From Chloroflexia bacterium SDU3-3 (lineage in GTDB: Bacteria; Chloroflexota; Chloroflexia; Chloroflexales; Roseiflexaceae): DNA of 64,000 nucleotides. Of the stretch, positions 34,998 to 44,407 are shown piece after piece; position 1 is the first letter of the stretch, and each line of letters opens with the position of its first letter. The notes beneath the pieces were generated by a model, which was given only the letters and a program-made list of their open reading frames with translations, did no database searches and was not told where the DNA came from. The DNA lies in contig WBOU01000005.1 in the NCBI GenBank assembly GCA_009268125.1, forward strand, positions 310,001 through 374,000, given 5' to 3'. A program made the position numbers and the translations under genes.

Positions 34998-36134
34998 CTA
35001 CTGCGCGGCCACGGGCGCGAGGCCCTTCTCCTTCAGCACCTCGTTGAGCGGCCCCAGGTCGTAGATCCCGCTCAGGTCGGGCTTCGCGGCCCCCAGGAAG
35101 CCGAGCGCGAAGGCGTGATCGGCGGATGTGAACAGCGACTGGGCCAGGGGGTCGTAGGTGATGTCCAGGTTTTTGTAGGCCGCCTCCAGCACCGCATCCG
35201 AGAGCGCCGCGCCGGTGATCCGCTTCAGCTCGCTGTTGACGATCTTCTTGGTCTCATCGGGGTTCTGCTTGATGAACTCCACAGTCTCGACGTGGGCGGC
35301 CAAGAAGGCCTTGACCAGGTCGGGGTGCTCGGACAGGAACTTGCGGCTGGCGATCACGTGGGTGGTGACAAACTGACCGTTGGGCCAGATCGTCCGCTCA
35401 TCCACCAGCACCTTGCCGTTGGCCTCCTGGATGAGGCGCGAGGCCCACGGCTCGGGCACCCACGCGCCATCGATCGCGCCCTGCTTGAACAGCGTGAGGA
35501 TGTCGGCGTTCTGGGTCGGGATGATCTCGACCGTGCCGCCCTTCTCCGCCGTCTGCAGGCCATTCTCCTGGATGTAGTAGCGCAGCGCCACATCCTGGGT
35601 GCCGCCCAGCTGCGGCGACGCGATCTTCTTGCCATCAAGATCCTTGCCAGAGGCGATGTTCGACTCGGGGCGGACGATGAACAGCGCGCCGCCGCTGGCC
35701 GCGCCCGCCACCACGCGCAGGGCGTCGCCCTTGCTCTTCACATAGCCGTTGATCGCCGGGTTCGGCCCGATGTAGCCTAGGTCGATCTCGCCTGCGAACA
35801 GCGCCTCGATCAGGGCGGGGCCGGCGTTGAAGGTCTTCACATCCAGCGTCGCGTTCGCGCCCAGCGCATCCTTGAACGTGCCGCGCGCCACGCCCACCAC
35901 CGCCGGGGCGTGGGTCAGGTTGGGGAAATAGCCCAGCCGCACCGTCACGCCCGCGCCGGATGGGGCGGGGGCGGCCTGCTCGGTGGCGGCGGCCTGCCCG
36001 GCGGCAGGCGCGGTGGCGCTCGGCGTATGGGTCGCCCCCGATGGGGCCGTGGTCACCGCGCTGCTGCCACACGCCGCTAGAATGAAGAGTGCCGCCGCCG
36101 CCGCCATCGCCCGAAACGAGATGAGCTTCCTCAT
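34998..36134 (-). CDS. Lipoprotein solute-binding protein, SsuA/NrtA type
   Basis: 378 residues. The lipobox signal peptide (MAAAAALFILAACGSS) is followed by a Thr/Ala/Pro linker. The ligand-binding domain (VRLGYFPNLTHAPAVVGVARGTF, FNAGPALIEALFAGEIDLGYIGPNPAINGYVK, LGGTQDVALRYYIQENGL) has the periplasmic-binding fold of sulfonate/nitrate-type proteins. I start at ATG 36134, which has AAAGG upstream. It feeds the adjacent ATPase/permease pair. Confidence 0.9.
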   Translation of the reverse strand: MRKLISFRAMAAAAALFILAACGSSAVTTAPSGATHTPSATAPAAGQAAATEQAAPAPSGAGVTVRLGYFPNLTHAPAVVGVARGTFKDALGANATLDVKTFNAGPALIEALFAGEIDLGYIGPNPAINGYVKSKGDALRVVAGAASGGALFIVRPESNIASGKDLDGKKIASPQLGGTQDVALRYYIQENGLQTAEKGGTVEIIPTQNADILTLFKQGAIDGAWVPEPWASRLIQEANGKVLVDERTIWPNGQFVTTHVIASRKFLSEHPDLVKAFLAAHVETVEFIKQNPDETKKIVNSELKRITGAALSDAVLEAAYKNLDITYDPLAQSLFTSADHAFALGFLGAAKPDLSGIYDLGPLNEVLKEKGLAPVAAQ

Positions 36135-36185
36135 GAGCGTTCGCCTTTCCATTCTAGCCAGAAAAAACCGGACAACCAGCAGCGA

Positions 36186-37355
36186 CTAGGCCGACTGGGC
36201 CTGCGCGTAGGCCTCGATCAGCACCTGCGCGACCTCGGGGCGGGTGAACTCGGGCGGCGGAAGCTCGCCAGCGCTCAGCAGCTCGCGCACCTTGGTGCCG
36301 CTCAGAATCAGGTGGTGCGAGTGGTCGTGCGGGCAGGTGCGCGAGGAGACAATCGAGCCGCAGGTGCGGCAGTAGAAGGTGTGCTCGAACTTCACCGGCG
36401 TGACCAGCAGGTCGCCCGGCTGCAAGGTGTCGAACAACAGCTGCGCGTCGTAGGTGCCGTAGTAGTTGCCCACGCCCGCGTGGTCGCGGCCCACGATGAA
36501 GTGGGTGCAGCCGTAGTTCTGGCGCGAGATCGCGTGGATGATCGCCTCGCGCGGGCCAGCGTAGCGCATCGCCGCCGGGTAGGCGGCCAGCAGCACGCGG
36601 TTCTTGGGGTAGTAGCCCTCCAGCAGCACCTCGTACGAGCGCACGCGGGTGGCGGCGGGCACGTCGTCGCCCTTGGTGGCGCCCACCAGCGGGTGCAGCA
36701 GCAGGCCGTCGATGGTCTCCAGCGCGACCTTCTGCAGGTACTCGTGGGCGCGGTGCACCGGGTTGCGCGTCTGGAAGCCGACAATCGTGCTCCAGCCCTG
36801 CTCGGCGAAGTAGGCGCGGGTCTCGGCGGGGGTGTAGGCCAGCTGCGGGAACGAGGGCGCGATCGGGGCCAGCTGCCAGACCGGCCCGGCCAGCAGCACC
36901 GGCCCCTGGCGGTAGAGCCGCGCCACGCCGGGGTGGGCCTCGTCGGTGGTGCGGTAGACCAGCTCGGCCTCGCGGCGCACATCCACGCGGTACTTCTCCT
37001 GCAGCTCCAGCAGACCCACCAGCTGGCCATCCTGGCTGCGCAGGGCCACGCGGTCGCCCTCGCTCAGCGCTGCGGCCTGCTCCTCGCTCACGGCCAGCGT
37101 GATCGGGATGGGCCAGAGCGTGCCGTTGGAAAGGCGCATCTCGCTGATCACGCGCTCGTGGTCGGCGCTGCCCAGAAAGCCGGTGAGCGGGCTGTAGACG
37201 CCGGTCGCGATCAGCTCAAGGTCGGCCAGGCCCACCTCGTTCAGCACCACCGTGGGCGCGCTGGCGGCCTGGGCAAGCGCATCATCCAGCGCGCTGCCGC
37301 TGAGCACGCGGTTCACAAGCTCGCCGCCGTGGGGAAGGATCTGCTGTGTTGCCAT
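36186..37355 (-). CDS. sat: Sulfate adenylyltransferase (ATP sulfurylase)
   Basis: 389 residues of the single-chain Sat/MET3 type; makes APS from sulfate and ATP. Active-site motifs [15 protein letters not shown] (QTRN and HxxH) and [17 protein letters not shown] are intact. A C-terminal Cys/His cluster ([22 protein letters not shown]) probably binds zinc. There is no fused APS-kinase domain, consistent with separate cysC. Start at 37355 has GAGGAGA upstream. Confidence 0.95.
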   Translation of the reverse strand: MATQQILPHGGELVNRVLSGSALDDALAQAASAPTVVLNEVGLADLELIATGVYSPLTGFLGSADHERVISEMRLSNGTLWPIPITLAVSEEQAAALSEGDRVALRSQDGQLVGLLELQEKYRVDVRREAELVYRTTDEAHPGVARLYRQGPVLLAGPVWQLAPIAPSFPQLAYTPAETRAYFAEQGWSTIVGFQTRNPVHRAHEYLQKVALETIDGLLLHPLVGATKGDDVPAATRVRSYEVLLEGYYPKNRVLLAAYPAAMRYAGPREAIIHAISRQNYGCTHFIVGRDHAGVGNYYGTYDAQLLFDTLQPGDLLVTPVKFEHTFYCRTCGSIVSSRTCPHDHSHHLILSGTKVRELLSAGELPPPEFTRPEVAQVLIEAYAQAQSA

Positions 37356-37464
37356 TCTCTCCTCGGATTCGTTTCGATTCAATGCACTGCCAGGGAAGCT
37401 CGGCTGGCGGGCAACGGGTGGCGCGAGAAGCGCAGCTGCCCGCCAGCTATATGAGAGGGTTTGA

Positions 37465-38181
<717 letters not shown>

Positions 38182-38287
38182 CGATCTCGCCTTCCACAAA
38201 GAGAAACCCGGCTGTGCCAGGGTGGCCAGCGGGTTCATGCCTCAGCGCACGGTGTAAATGTTGTGCAATACACTCTAGTTACTTAGG

Positions 38288-38344
38288 ATAATATTATAGT
38301 TGACTTTACTTGTCAAGTACTTTATAATTTCGGCGCTTGTCAAG
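38288..38344. promoter_or_regulatory. Overlapping divergent promoters with palindromic operator
   Basis: Plus strand: TTGACT (38300-38305), 17-base spacer, TATAAT (38323-38328), driving the siroheme genes. Minus strand: TTGACA (38316-38311), 17-base spacer, TATTAT (38293-38288), driving cysH and the rest. A perfect 13-bp palindrome TACTTGTCAAGTA (38307-38319) covers the minus -35 and the plus spacer. A second CTTGTCAAG lies at 38336-38344. One regulator bound there could control both arms. Confidence 0.7.
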
Positions 38345-38430
38345 CAATAACTTCTTGATTTCGGCCTTCTTCTACCGCCGCCCGCGCTGCCGCACAGCGC
38401 GCAGCCACCGCAAGAAACTCGACAAACTAC

Positions 38431-39108
38431 ATGCCCGCATACCCGATCATCCTCACCCAGCTCGATCAGGCCCGTGTTATTGTCATAGGCGGGGGCAGCG
38501 TCGCCGAGCGCAAGATCGCAGGGCTGATCGAGGGCGGCGCGTGTCCCGTGGTGATCTGCCCCACGATCACCGCAGCGCTCGCAGCCTGGCACGCCGAAGG
38601 TAAGATCACATGGCAGGCCCGCCCCTACGCCGAGGGCGACCTAGCCGGGGCCGCGCTGGCCATCGCCGCCACCAACGTGCGCGGCGTCAACGCTGCCGTG
38701 GCCGACGAGGCCCGCAGGCGCGGCGTGCTGGCCAACATCAGCGACGCACCCGAGGAGGGTGGCTGGACCACCACCGCCACCGTGCGGCGCGGCGACCTGC
38801 TGATTGCCGCCACCACCAACGGAGCCAGCCCATCCCTCACCGCCGCCATCCGCCGCGAGCTTGAGGCCGCCTACGGCGACGAGTACGCCGCGCTGCTCGC
38901 ACTGCTGCGCGAGATCCGCGCCGGCCCCGCGCGCAGCCTGCCCCCCGCCGCACGCACAGCCCTGCTGCGCAGGCTGGCCAGCCGCGAGGCGCTGGCCCTG
39001 GTGCGCGGCGGCCAGCACGAGCAGATCGCCCAGATCGTGGCGCAGGCGCTGGCGGAAGCCGCGCCCGAGCAGCCACACCAAACGCCCAAGGAGCACACCC
39101 ATGAGTAG
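38431..39108 (+). CDS. Precorrin-2 dehydrogenase (siroheme synthase N-terminal type)
   Basis: 225 residues, like the CysG N-terminal half/Met8. NAD-binding VIVIGGGSVAERKIAGLIEGG (about 17-37), AIAATNVRGVNAAVADEARRRG, then NISDAPEEGGWTTTATVRRGDLLIAATTNGASPSL typical of the family, and a helical dimerisation end. Oxidises precorrin-2 to sirohydrochlorin and may insert iron. No Shine-Dalgarno is obvious, consistent with a short leader from the divergent promoter. Confidence 0.92.
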   Translation: MPAYPIILTQLDQARVIVIGGGSVAERKIAGLIEGGACPVVICPTITAALAAWHAEGKITWQARPYAEGDLAGAALAIAATNVRGVNAAVADEARRRGVLANISDAPEEGGWTTTATVRRGDLLIAATTNGASPSLTAAIRRELEAAYGDEYAALLALLREIRAGPARSLPPAARTALLRRLASREALALVRGGQHEQIAQIVAQALAEAAPEQPHQTPKEHTHE

Positions 39109-39913
39109 CACCGGCTTTGTCTCGCTGGTGGGCGCTGGCCCCGGCGATATCGAACTGATCACGGTGAAGGGGCTGCGCAGGCTGCAGCAGGCCGACGTGG
39201 TGCTGTACGACGCGCTCAGCAGCCCACAGCTGCTGGAGGAGTGCCGCCCCGACGCGCTGCTGATCGCCGTGGGCAAGCGCAGCGGCAAGATCTCGGCATC
39301 GCAGTCCGCGATCAACCAGCTGCTGGTCGCCCACGGCCAGGCGGGCAGGCGGGTGGTGCGGCTGAAGGGCGGCGACCCCTTCGTGTTCGGGCGCGGCGGC
39401 GAGGAGGCCGAGGCCCTGACGGCGGCTGGCATCCCGTGGGAGGTGGTGCCGGGCATCTCGTCGGCCATCGGCGTGCCCGCCTACGCGGGCATCCCCGTGA
39501 CCCACCGCGAGGCGGCCTCGTCGGTGACGATCGTCACCGGCCACGAAGATCCCTCGCGCATGGAGACCCGTATGAACTGGCACGCGCTGGCCCAGGGCGC
39601 AGACACGCTGGTGTTCCTGATGGGGCTGGGCAGCATCGCCGAGATCGCCGCGCACCTGATCGCCCACGGTCGGCCCACCGACACCCCCGCCGCCGTGATC
39701 AGCCACGGCACCACCGCCGCCCAGCAGGTGGTGGTCGGCTCGCTTGAGAATATCGCCGACGCCGTGCAGCAGGCCGGGGTCAGCACCCCAGCAGCGATCG
39801 TGGTGGGCGAGGTGGTGCGGCTGCGCGAGCGGCTGGCTTGGTTCGCCGCCGAGCACGGCATCCAGCCCGCGCCCGCAGCCGAGCCGCTGGCCGTGGCGCG
39901 CGGCCAGCGCTAA
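39101..39913 (+). CDS. cobA: Uroporphyrinogen-III C-methyltransferase
   Basis: 270 residues. SAM-dependent methylation of uroporphyrinogen III to precorrin-2. Motifs: VSLVGAGPGDIELITVKGLRRLQQADVVLYD at the N-terminus, VRLKGGDPFVFGRGGEEAEAL and VVPGISSAIGVPAYAGIPVTHR. The ATG overlaps the end of the upstream gene by eight bases, with AAGGAG just before. Together the two genes replace a fused CysG. Confidence 0.95.
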   Translation: MSSTGFVSLVGAGPGDIELITVKGLRRLQQADVVLYDALSSPQLLEECRPDALLIAVGKRSGKISASQSAINQLLVAHGQAGRRVVRLKGGDPFVFGRGGEEAEALTAAGIPWEVVPGISSAIGVPAYAGIPVTHREAASSVTIVTGHEDPSRMETRMNWHALAQGADTLVFLMGLGSIAEIAAHLIAHGRPTDTPAAVISHGTTAAQQVVVGSLENIADAVQQAGVSTPAAIVVGEVVRLRERLAWFAAEHGIQPAPAAEPLAVARGQR

Positions 39914-39955
39914 AGACACACCCGCGTACACAGCAGAGCAGGAGGAGGAGAGGCG

Positions 39956-40795
39956 ATGTTGTTGGCGCAGCAGATCTCGACGACTACCGCGCAGCCGCGC
40001 GGCGAGGCCCGCCGCCACGCGGTGATGCTGGTGGGGCATGGCAGCCTGCGGCTTGGCTCGGGCGCATCCATGATCCGCCTCGCGGGCCACCTGCGCGCGG
40101 CGGGGGCCGCCCCGATCACCCAGGCCGCGTTTCTCAACTACACCCGCCCCTCGGTGGCCGAGGGCGTGGCGCGCTGCATCGCGCGCGGGGCGGAAACGAT
40201 CACGGTGCTGCCCTACTTCCTGGTGCCGGGCTGGTTTGTCACCAGCGCGCTGCCCAAGCAGCTCCGCGCCTGCCAGCTGGCCCACCCCGGCGTGCCGATC
40301 GCGCAGGCCGCGCCGCTGGGCGACCACCCGGCCCTAGCGCGGCTGGTGGCCCAGCGCGCCGCCGAGGCTTCCCAGCGCCACTGGCAGCGCCCGCCCCCGC
40401 CCCACACCGCGCTGCTAATGATCGCCCACGGCAGCCCCGACGGGCGCAACAACCGCCCGATCTACCAGGTGGCCGAGCGAGTGCGGGCATCAGGGAAGTT
40501 CGCGCATGTGGCAGTCTGCTTTATGGATCTGAACGCGCCCAGCATCGGCGCGGCGGTGGAGGCGGCGGTGGGGGATGGGGCGAGGCGCGTGGTCGCGGTG
40601 CCCTACTTCCTGCAGATGGGCAACCATGTGGCCGAGGATCTGCCGCAGCTGGTGGGCGAGGCCGGGGCGCGCTTCCCACACACCCCTGTGGTGCTGGCCG
40701 AGCACCTGGGCTACGACCGCGCGCTGCTAGGGCCGCTGGCCGACCGCGCCGCCGAGGTACAGAGGATTCGCTCTGAAATCAAGATAGAAAAATAA
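39956..40795 (+). CDS. Tandem sirohydrochlorin chelatase (CbiX-like)
   Basis: 279 residues comprising two CbiX/SirB domains in a row. First: HAVMLVGHGSLRLGSGASMI ... ITVLPYFLVPGWFV; second: ALLMIAHGSPDGRNNRPIY ... RVVAVPYFLQMGNHVAEDLP. Each carries the metal-ligand His of the HGS motif. It likely inserts Fe2+ into sirohydrochlorin for the sulfite reductase across the divergent promoter; cobalt insertion for cobalamin is an alternative. GGAGGAGG precedes the ATG. Confidence 0.88.
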   Translation: MLLAQQISTTTAQPRGEARRHAVMLVGHGSLRLGSGASMIRLAGHLRAAGAAPITQAAFLNYTRPSVAEGVARCIARGAETITVLPYFLVPGWFVTSALPKQLRACQLAHPGVPIAQAAPLGDHPALARLVAQRAAEASQRHWQRPPPPHTALLMIAHGSPDGRNNRPIYQVAERVRASGKFAHVAVCFMDLNAPSIGAAVEAAVGDGARRVVAVPYFLQMGNHVAEDLPQLVGEAGARFPHTPVVLAEHLGYDRALLGPLADRAAEVQRIRSEIKIEK

Positions 40796-40823
40796 GCTCA
40801 CTACGAGAGCTTATCCAAGCGCA

Positions 40824-41462
40824 TTACCACGAAGAAGGTTTATTAAACGTACCATTAGCATCTGCAAGCGTATCATCAAACTGGCTACTCGCTAGGGCAC
40901 CCTGACGGATAGGTTTCTGAAATGATGCATGTTTTCCTAATTCAACACTTGGATGCCGAGGATTTGGATTCAGAACACCCACAACCAATCCTAAATCTTT
41001 TCTTATAACTTTAATTGGCTCAACGAGATCCGAATCATTTGTAATTAATATTGCAGCGTCATATTCACCCATAAAGCCATCCTTTAGAAGATGCGTCGCA
41101 ATATTTACATCCGATCCTTTCTCCTCTGTCTTAATAACATTTACATATGGGCTACTTCCTGGGGGTGGACTTACAAGCCTCATCATCACAGAGCTAGTCA
41201 AGAAGTGCCCTAGGACTATCTGCAAATTTGGGATAGTGCGTAGTGCACGTAAATATAGCTGTTGCCGAGTGTGCTGATCTGGATCATTTGGCCGAGCACT
41301 CACATGTGCCGTAAAATACGTAATAGAGTTGATAGTATGGCGTGGTAATAAAGAAGTAGATAGTTTATGTATGTTCAGCCATTTATATGGAGTACCTTTG
41401 ACTGCACAATAATATAAGTTAAATCCATCAACGTAGATGTTCGTTTTCACATTTTTGTCCAT
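40824..41462 (-). CDS. NYN-domain (PIN-like) putative RNase
   Basis: 212 residues of the NYN/LabA-DUF88 family. Acidic active-site segments: NIYVDGFNLYYCAVKG (Asp near residue 12), EEKGSDVNIATHLLKDGF and AAILITNDSDLVEPIKVI. Family members act on RNA. Codon use and base composition are much more AT-rich than the neighbours, suggesting recent transfer. A promoter and a structured leader lie upstream. There is no antitoxin-like partner. Confidence 0.88.
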   Translation of the reverse strand: MDKNVKTNIYVDGFNLYYCAVKGTPYKWLNIHKLSTSLLPRHTINSITYFTAHVSARPNDPDQHTRQQLYLRALRTIPNLQIVLGHFLTSSVMMRLVSPPPGSSPYVNVIKTEEKGSDVNIATHLLKDGFMGEYDAAILITNDSDLVEPIKVIRKDLGLVVGVLNPNPRHPSVELGKHASFQKPIRQGALASSQFDDTLADANGTFNKPSSW

Positions 41463-41473
41463 TAATAAAGCAA

Positions 41474-41528
41474 AGACCGCATCTGAAACAGATACGGTCT
41501 CGCACTCTGTCTTCGAAAAGACAGAGGG
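41474..41528 (-). promoter_or_regulatory. Two hairpins in the NYN gene leader
   Basis: The first pairs AGACCGCATCTG (41474-41485) with 41489-41500, one mismatch, and is followed on the minus strand by a T-rich TTTGCTTTATT reaching the ATG. The second pairs CTCTGTCTT (41505-41513) with AAGACAGAG. They may act as an attenuator or as the terminator of the radical-SAM gene upstream. Confidence 0.5.
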
Positions 41529-41539
41529 GATGTGGAAAT

Positions 41540-41568
41540 ACTATACTACTGAACGCCCATTTTGTCAA
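41540..41568 (-). promoter_or_regulatory. Promoter of the NYN gene
   Basis: TTGACA (41568-41563), 17-base spacer, TATAGT (41545-41540) on the minus strand, just after the stop of the radical-SAM gene. Confidence 0.7.
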
Positions 41569-41582
41569 ACTATAATACGCGC

Positions 41583-42737
41583 CTACCACAGCGCCAGCTG
41601 AGCGGCGGGCCGCTGGCCTGCCAGCAGCACATAGGGCGCGGCCCAGCCCGCCACCACGCCCAGCCGCTGCAGCTGGCCCAGATCGGTAATCTTGGCCGCG
41701 CGCCGCGCCGCGATGATCTTGTCGGCGCTAGCTGGGCCGATGCCAGGCACCCGCAGCAGCACCTGGCGCGGCGCGCGGTTGACCTCGACCGGCTCGTGCA
41801 GGTGCCGCTCGGCCCAGGCCTGCTTGGGCGTGCGGTCGCGGGGCAGCAGGCCACCCTCATCAAACGGCAGATCCTCCACCGCAAAGCCATAGTCGCGCAG
41901 CAGAAACTCGGCCTGGTACAGCCGCAGCTCACGGGCCGGATCCTCGGCGGGGATGTCGGCGAACGGCGACTCGTCGATCGGGCGGAAGGCGCTGAAGTAG
42001 GCGCGGCGCAGATCCAGCTCGTGGTGCGCCCGCGCCACCGTGGCCATCAGCTCGCGGTCGCTCTCGCCCGCCGCCCCCACCACAAACTGCGTGGTCAGGC
42101 TTTTCGCGCCTGGCGCACCTGTGGCCCTGGCCTGCCGGATCAGCTCGGCGGCCCAGGCCATGCGGCCCCACATGCTGCTGGTAAACTCTTTGTCGGGGGA
42201 GAGCTGGGCCAGCCGCTCGGCGTTGGGGGCCTCTAGATTCAGTGAGACTCTATCTGCCAGGGCCACCGCGCGCTCGATATACTCGAACGCCGCGCCGGGG
42301 ATGAGCTTCAGGTGGATGTAGCCGGTATAGCCCTCGCGCAGCCGCAGCCGCTCGACGGTGGCCAGCATCTTCTCCATGGTCGTGTTCGCATCCGGCACGA
42401 TCCCCGAGGAGAGAAATAGGCCCTCGGCGCGGCGGCTCTGGCGCAGGATGCCAAACGTCCTCACCAGCTCGTCAGGCTTAAACGTGGTGCGCTGGCGGCG
42501 GATGGCGCATGACGTAAAGCAGTAGGAGCAGCTGAATCGGCACGCATTCGTCTGCAGCACCTTCATCAGCTTGGTGGTGCCGCCGGGGCGCTTGGCCTCG
42601 TAGATCATGTTGGCCGCGCCGCGAAGGCCGCCGGGGGTGGGGGCCGACGTCGGCACGCTGGTCACGTCGTCCTCGGCCTCGCCGCCCAGGATGTGCAGCT
42701 TCTGCTGGATGTCCGGCTCGAAGATCAGCGCTGCCAT
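41583..42737 (-). CDS. Radical-SAM protein with C-terminal helix-hairpin-helix (putative DNA modification/repair)
   Basis: 384 residues. The N-terminal radical-SAM cluster is C-x3-C-x2-C (CRFSCSYC, about residue 66-73) in a TIM-barrel domain (LFLSSGIVPDANTTMEKML, HLKLIPGAAFEYIERAV, TTQFVVGAAGESDRELM). At the C-terminus, HhH motifs (NRAPRQVLLRVPGIGPASADKII, ITDLGQLQRLG) suggest nucleic-acid binding. It matches the family usually named putative DNA modification/repair radical SAM protein. In many genomes this family pairs with an uracil-DNA-glycosylase-like partner, which is not adjacent here. ATG 42737 has AGGTAAGG upstream. Confidence 0.88.
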   Translation of the reverse strand: MAALIFEPDIQQKLHILGGEAEDDVTSVPTSAPTPGGLRGAANMIYEAKRPGGTTKLMKVLQTNACRFSCSYCFTSCAIRRQRTTFKPDELVRTFGILRQSRRAEGLFLSSGIVPDANTTMEKMLATVERLRLREGYTGYIHLKLIPGAAFEYIERAVALADRVSLNLEAPNAERLAQLSPDKEFTSSMWGRMAWAAELIRQARATGAPGAKSLTTQFVVGAAGESDRELMATVARAHHELDLRRAYFSAFRPIDESPFADIPAEDPARELRLYQAEFLLRDYGFAVEDLPFDEGGLLPRDRTPKQAWAERHLHEPVEVNRAPRQVLLRVPGIGPASADKIIAARRAAKITDLGQLQRLGVVAGWAAPYVLLAGQRPAAQLALW

Positions 42738-42795
42738 GGCCTTACCTCTAGATAAAACATATGTTCTCATTATAGCATAGGCCATGGCGATGCCG

Positions 42796-43263
42796 CTAGC
42801 GCATATACGGCGCATCTCCCCCCGCGCGCACGTCGCGCAGGCGCACCACATGCGGGTCGATGATGTCCATCTGCTCCAGCTCATCCCAGCCGAAGAAGCC
42901 GTACTCGGTGGTCTCGTCGCTCAGCCGCAGCTCGCCGCCCACCTGCTCGACCACGAAGTTGAGCGCCACCAGCTGGAAGCGGTTGCCGTCGGCGTAGGCC
43001 ACCAGCATGTCGGGCGAGCTGTACACGCCCAGCAGCCGCGTGGCCCGCACCCGCAGCCCGGTCTCCTCCCAGACCTCGCGCTCGACAGCCTCGGCCACGC
43101 TCTCGCCCGCATCCACCCCGCCGCCGGGCAGGCACCAGCGCCCGTTGTCGGTGCGCCGCGTCAGCAGCACGCGCCCGCCGCCCGCATCCAGCAGCACGGC
43201 GCTGCAGCCCAGGCGGATGCTCGCCTCGCGCCCGATCCGCTCGCCGTAGAGATAGTGGGCCAT
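42796..43263 (-). CDS. NUDIX hydrolase
   Basis: 155 residues with an intact Nudix box GGGVDAGESVAEAVEREVWEETGL (G-x5-E-x7-REUxEExGU). It hydrolyses nucleoside diphosphates linked to another moiety; the substrate cannot be read off. The ATG has AAGGA seven bases upstream. It is divergent from the SelW-like gene and 58 bases ahead of the radical-SAM gene on the same strand. Confidence 0.93.
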   Translation of the reverse strand: MAHYLYGERIGREASIRLGCSAVLLDAGGGRVLLTRRTDNGRWCLPGGGVDAGESVAEAVEREVWEETGLRVRATRLLGVYSSPDMLVAYADGNRFQLVALNFVVEQVGGELRLSDETTEYGFFGWDELEQMDIIDPHVVRLRDVRAGGDAPYMR

Positions 43264-43334
43264 GGATCAATCCTTTCTCAAAGCTGTGGTACGATCTGCT
43301 TGCCAGAATTGTATGAGAAGAAAAGAGGGAGCCT

Positions 43335-43613
43335 ATGGAGGAGAAACCACGCATCCAGATCCGCTACTGCACGGGCTGCCGCTGGCTGATGCGCGCCGCC
43401 TGGACCGCGCAGGAGCTGCTGACCACCTTCGAGCAGGAGCTGGGCGAGGTGGCGCTCGCGCCGGGCAGCGGCGGGGTGTTCGAGGTGCGGCTCGACGGCG
43501 AGCTGGTGTGGTCGCGCGCCGACGAGGGCCACCTGCCCGAGCTGAAGGAGCTGAAGCAGATCATCCGCGACCGCGTGGCCCCAGGCCGCTCGCTGGGCCA
43601 CTCCGACCGCTAG
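43335..43613 (+). CDS. SelT/SelW/SelH-family (Rdx) redox protein
   Basis: 92 residues. Thioredoxin-like Rdx protein with CTGC (Cys-x2-Cys, residues about 12-15; no selenocysteine) after the first beta strand, and the typical FEVRLDGELVWSRADEGHLPELKELKQIIRD. Start supported by GAGGGAG. Its stop shares a CTAG with the convergent ureD stop. Confidence 0.9.
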   Translation: MEEKPRIQIRYCTGCRWLMRAAWTAQELLTTFEQELGEVALAPGSGGVFEVRLDGELVWSRADEGHLPELKELKQIIRDRVAPGRSLGHSDR

Positions 43614-44407
43614 ACCCAGCCCAGATCGGCCATGGCCCCCAGCAGCGCGGCGCGCACGGCGCTGCCCGTGTCGCCAAGGGCGCGCACCAGCAGCCCCGCC
43701 CCGCCGGGCAGCGCGGTCGCGCCCAGGCCGGGCCGCCGCGCCAGCGCCGCCACGCCTGCGGCGGCGTCCAGCGTGTCGCCCAGCAGGTAGAGGCTGCCCG
43801 CCACCGGCTGCGCGGCCAGCACGCCGGGCGCATCCAGCGGCTGCTGCCCAGGCTCCAGCGCAAAGCGCTCGGCGGCCAGCAGCCGCCCGCCCGCATCGCA
43901 GATCTCCACACGGCTGGCGTAGCGCCGGAACGCGAAGCGCTCGCCCCGCGCTAGCCGCCCCGGCACCAGCACATCCAGCAGCGCCAGCCGCGCGCCCGCC
44001 CCCAGCAGCACCCGCGTCTCCTGGCGAAAATCGGCCCCGCCGAACAGGATGGTCGGCTCGGGCAGCCAGCGCAGGCGCGCGCCCGCCTCCAGCCGCAGCT
44101 CCAGGGCTTGCTCGGCGTGCAGCGCGGGCATGCGGTAGACCTGCGTGGCGGCGGCGGTGGTGATGGCGGCCTCGGCCCCCTGGCCCAGCGCCACCCGCAG
44201 ATCGTAGCGGTCGCCCGCCAGGATGCCGCCCAGGTGCACCATGGTCAGCGCCGCCATGCCGGGCGCGTCTGGCTGGTCGTAGCGCAGCCGCGAGAGCTGG
44301 ATGGGCGGGTGGGTGGCCAGCCGGGCCGCGCGGGTGGTCGCGCCGTCGCGCGCCAGGGCCACGTCCATCGCGCCGCGCTGGCGCTGGCTCACGCTGGCCG
44401 TCGTCAT
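43610..44407 (-). CDS. ureD: Urease accessory protein UreD (UreH)
   Basis: 265 residues. UreD signature pieces: [17 protein letters not shown] near the N-terminus, [38 protein letters not shown], and [23 protein letters not shown]. It acts as scaffold with UreF and UreG in nickel loading of apo-urease. Overlaps ureG by four bases (ATGA). No ureA, ureB, ureC or ureE lies in the window. Confidence 0.92.
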   Translation of the reverse strand: MTTASVSQRQRGAMDVALARDGATTRAARLATHPPIQLSRLRYDQPDAPGMAALTMVHLGGILAGDRYDLRVALGQGAEAAITTAAATQVYRMPALHAEQALELRLEAGARLRWLPEPTILFGGADFRQETRVLLGAGARLALLDVLVPGRLARGERFAFRRYASRVEICDAGGRLLAAERFALEPGQQPLDAPGVLAAQPVAGSLYLLGDTLDAAAGVAALARRPGLGATALPGGAGLLVRALGDTGSAVRAALLGAMADLGWV

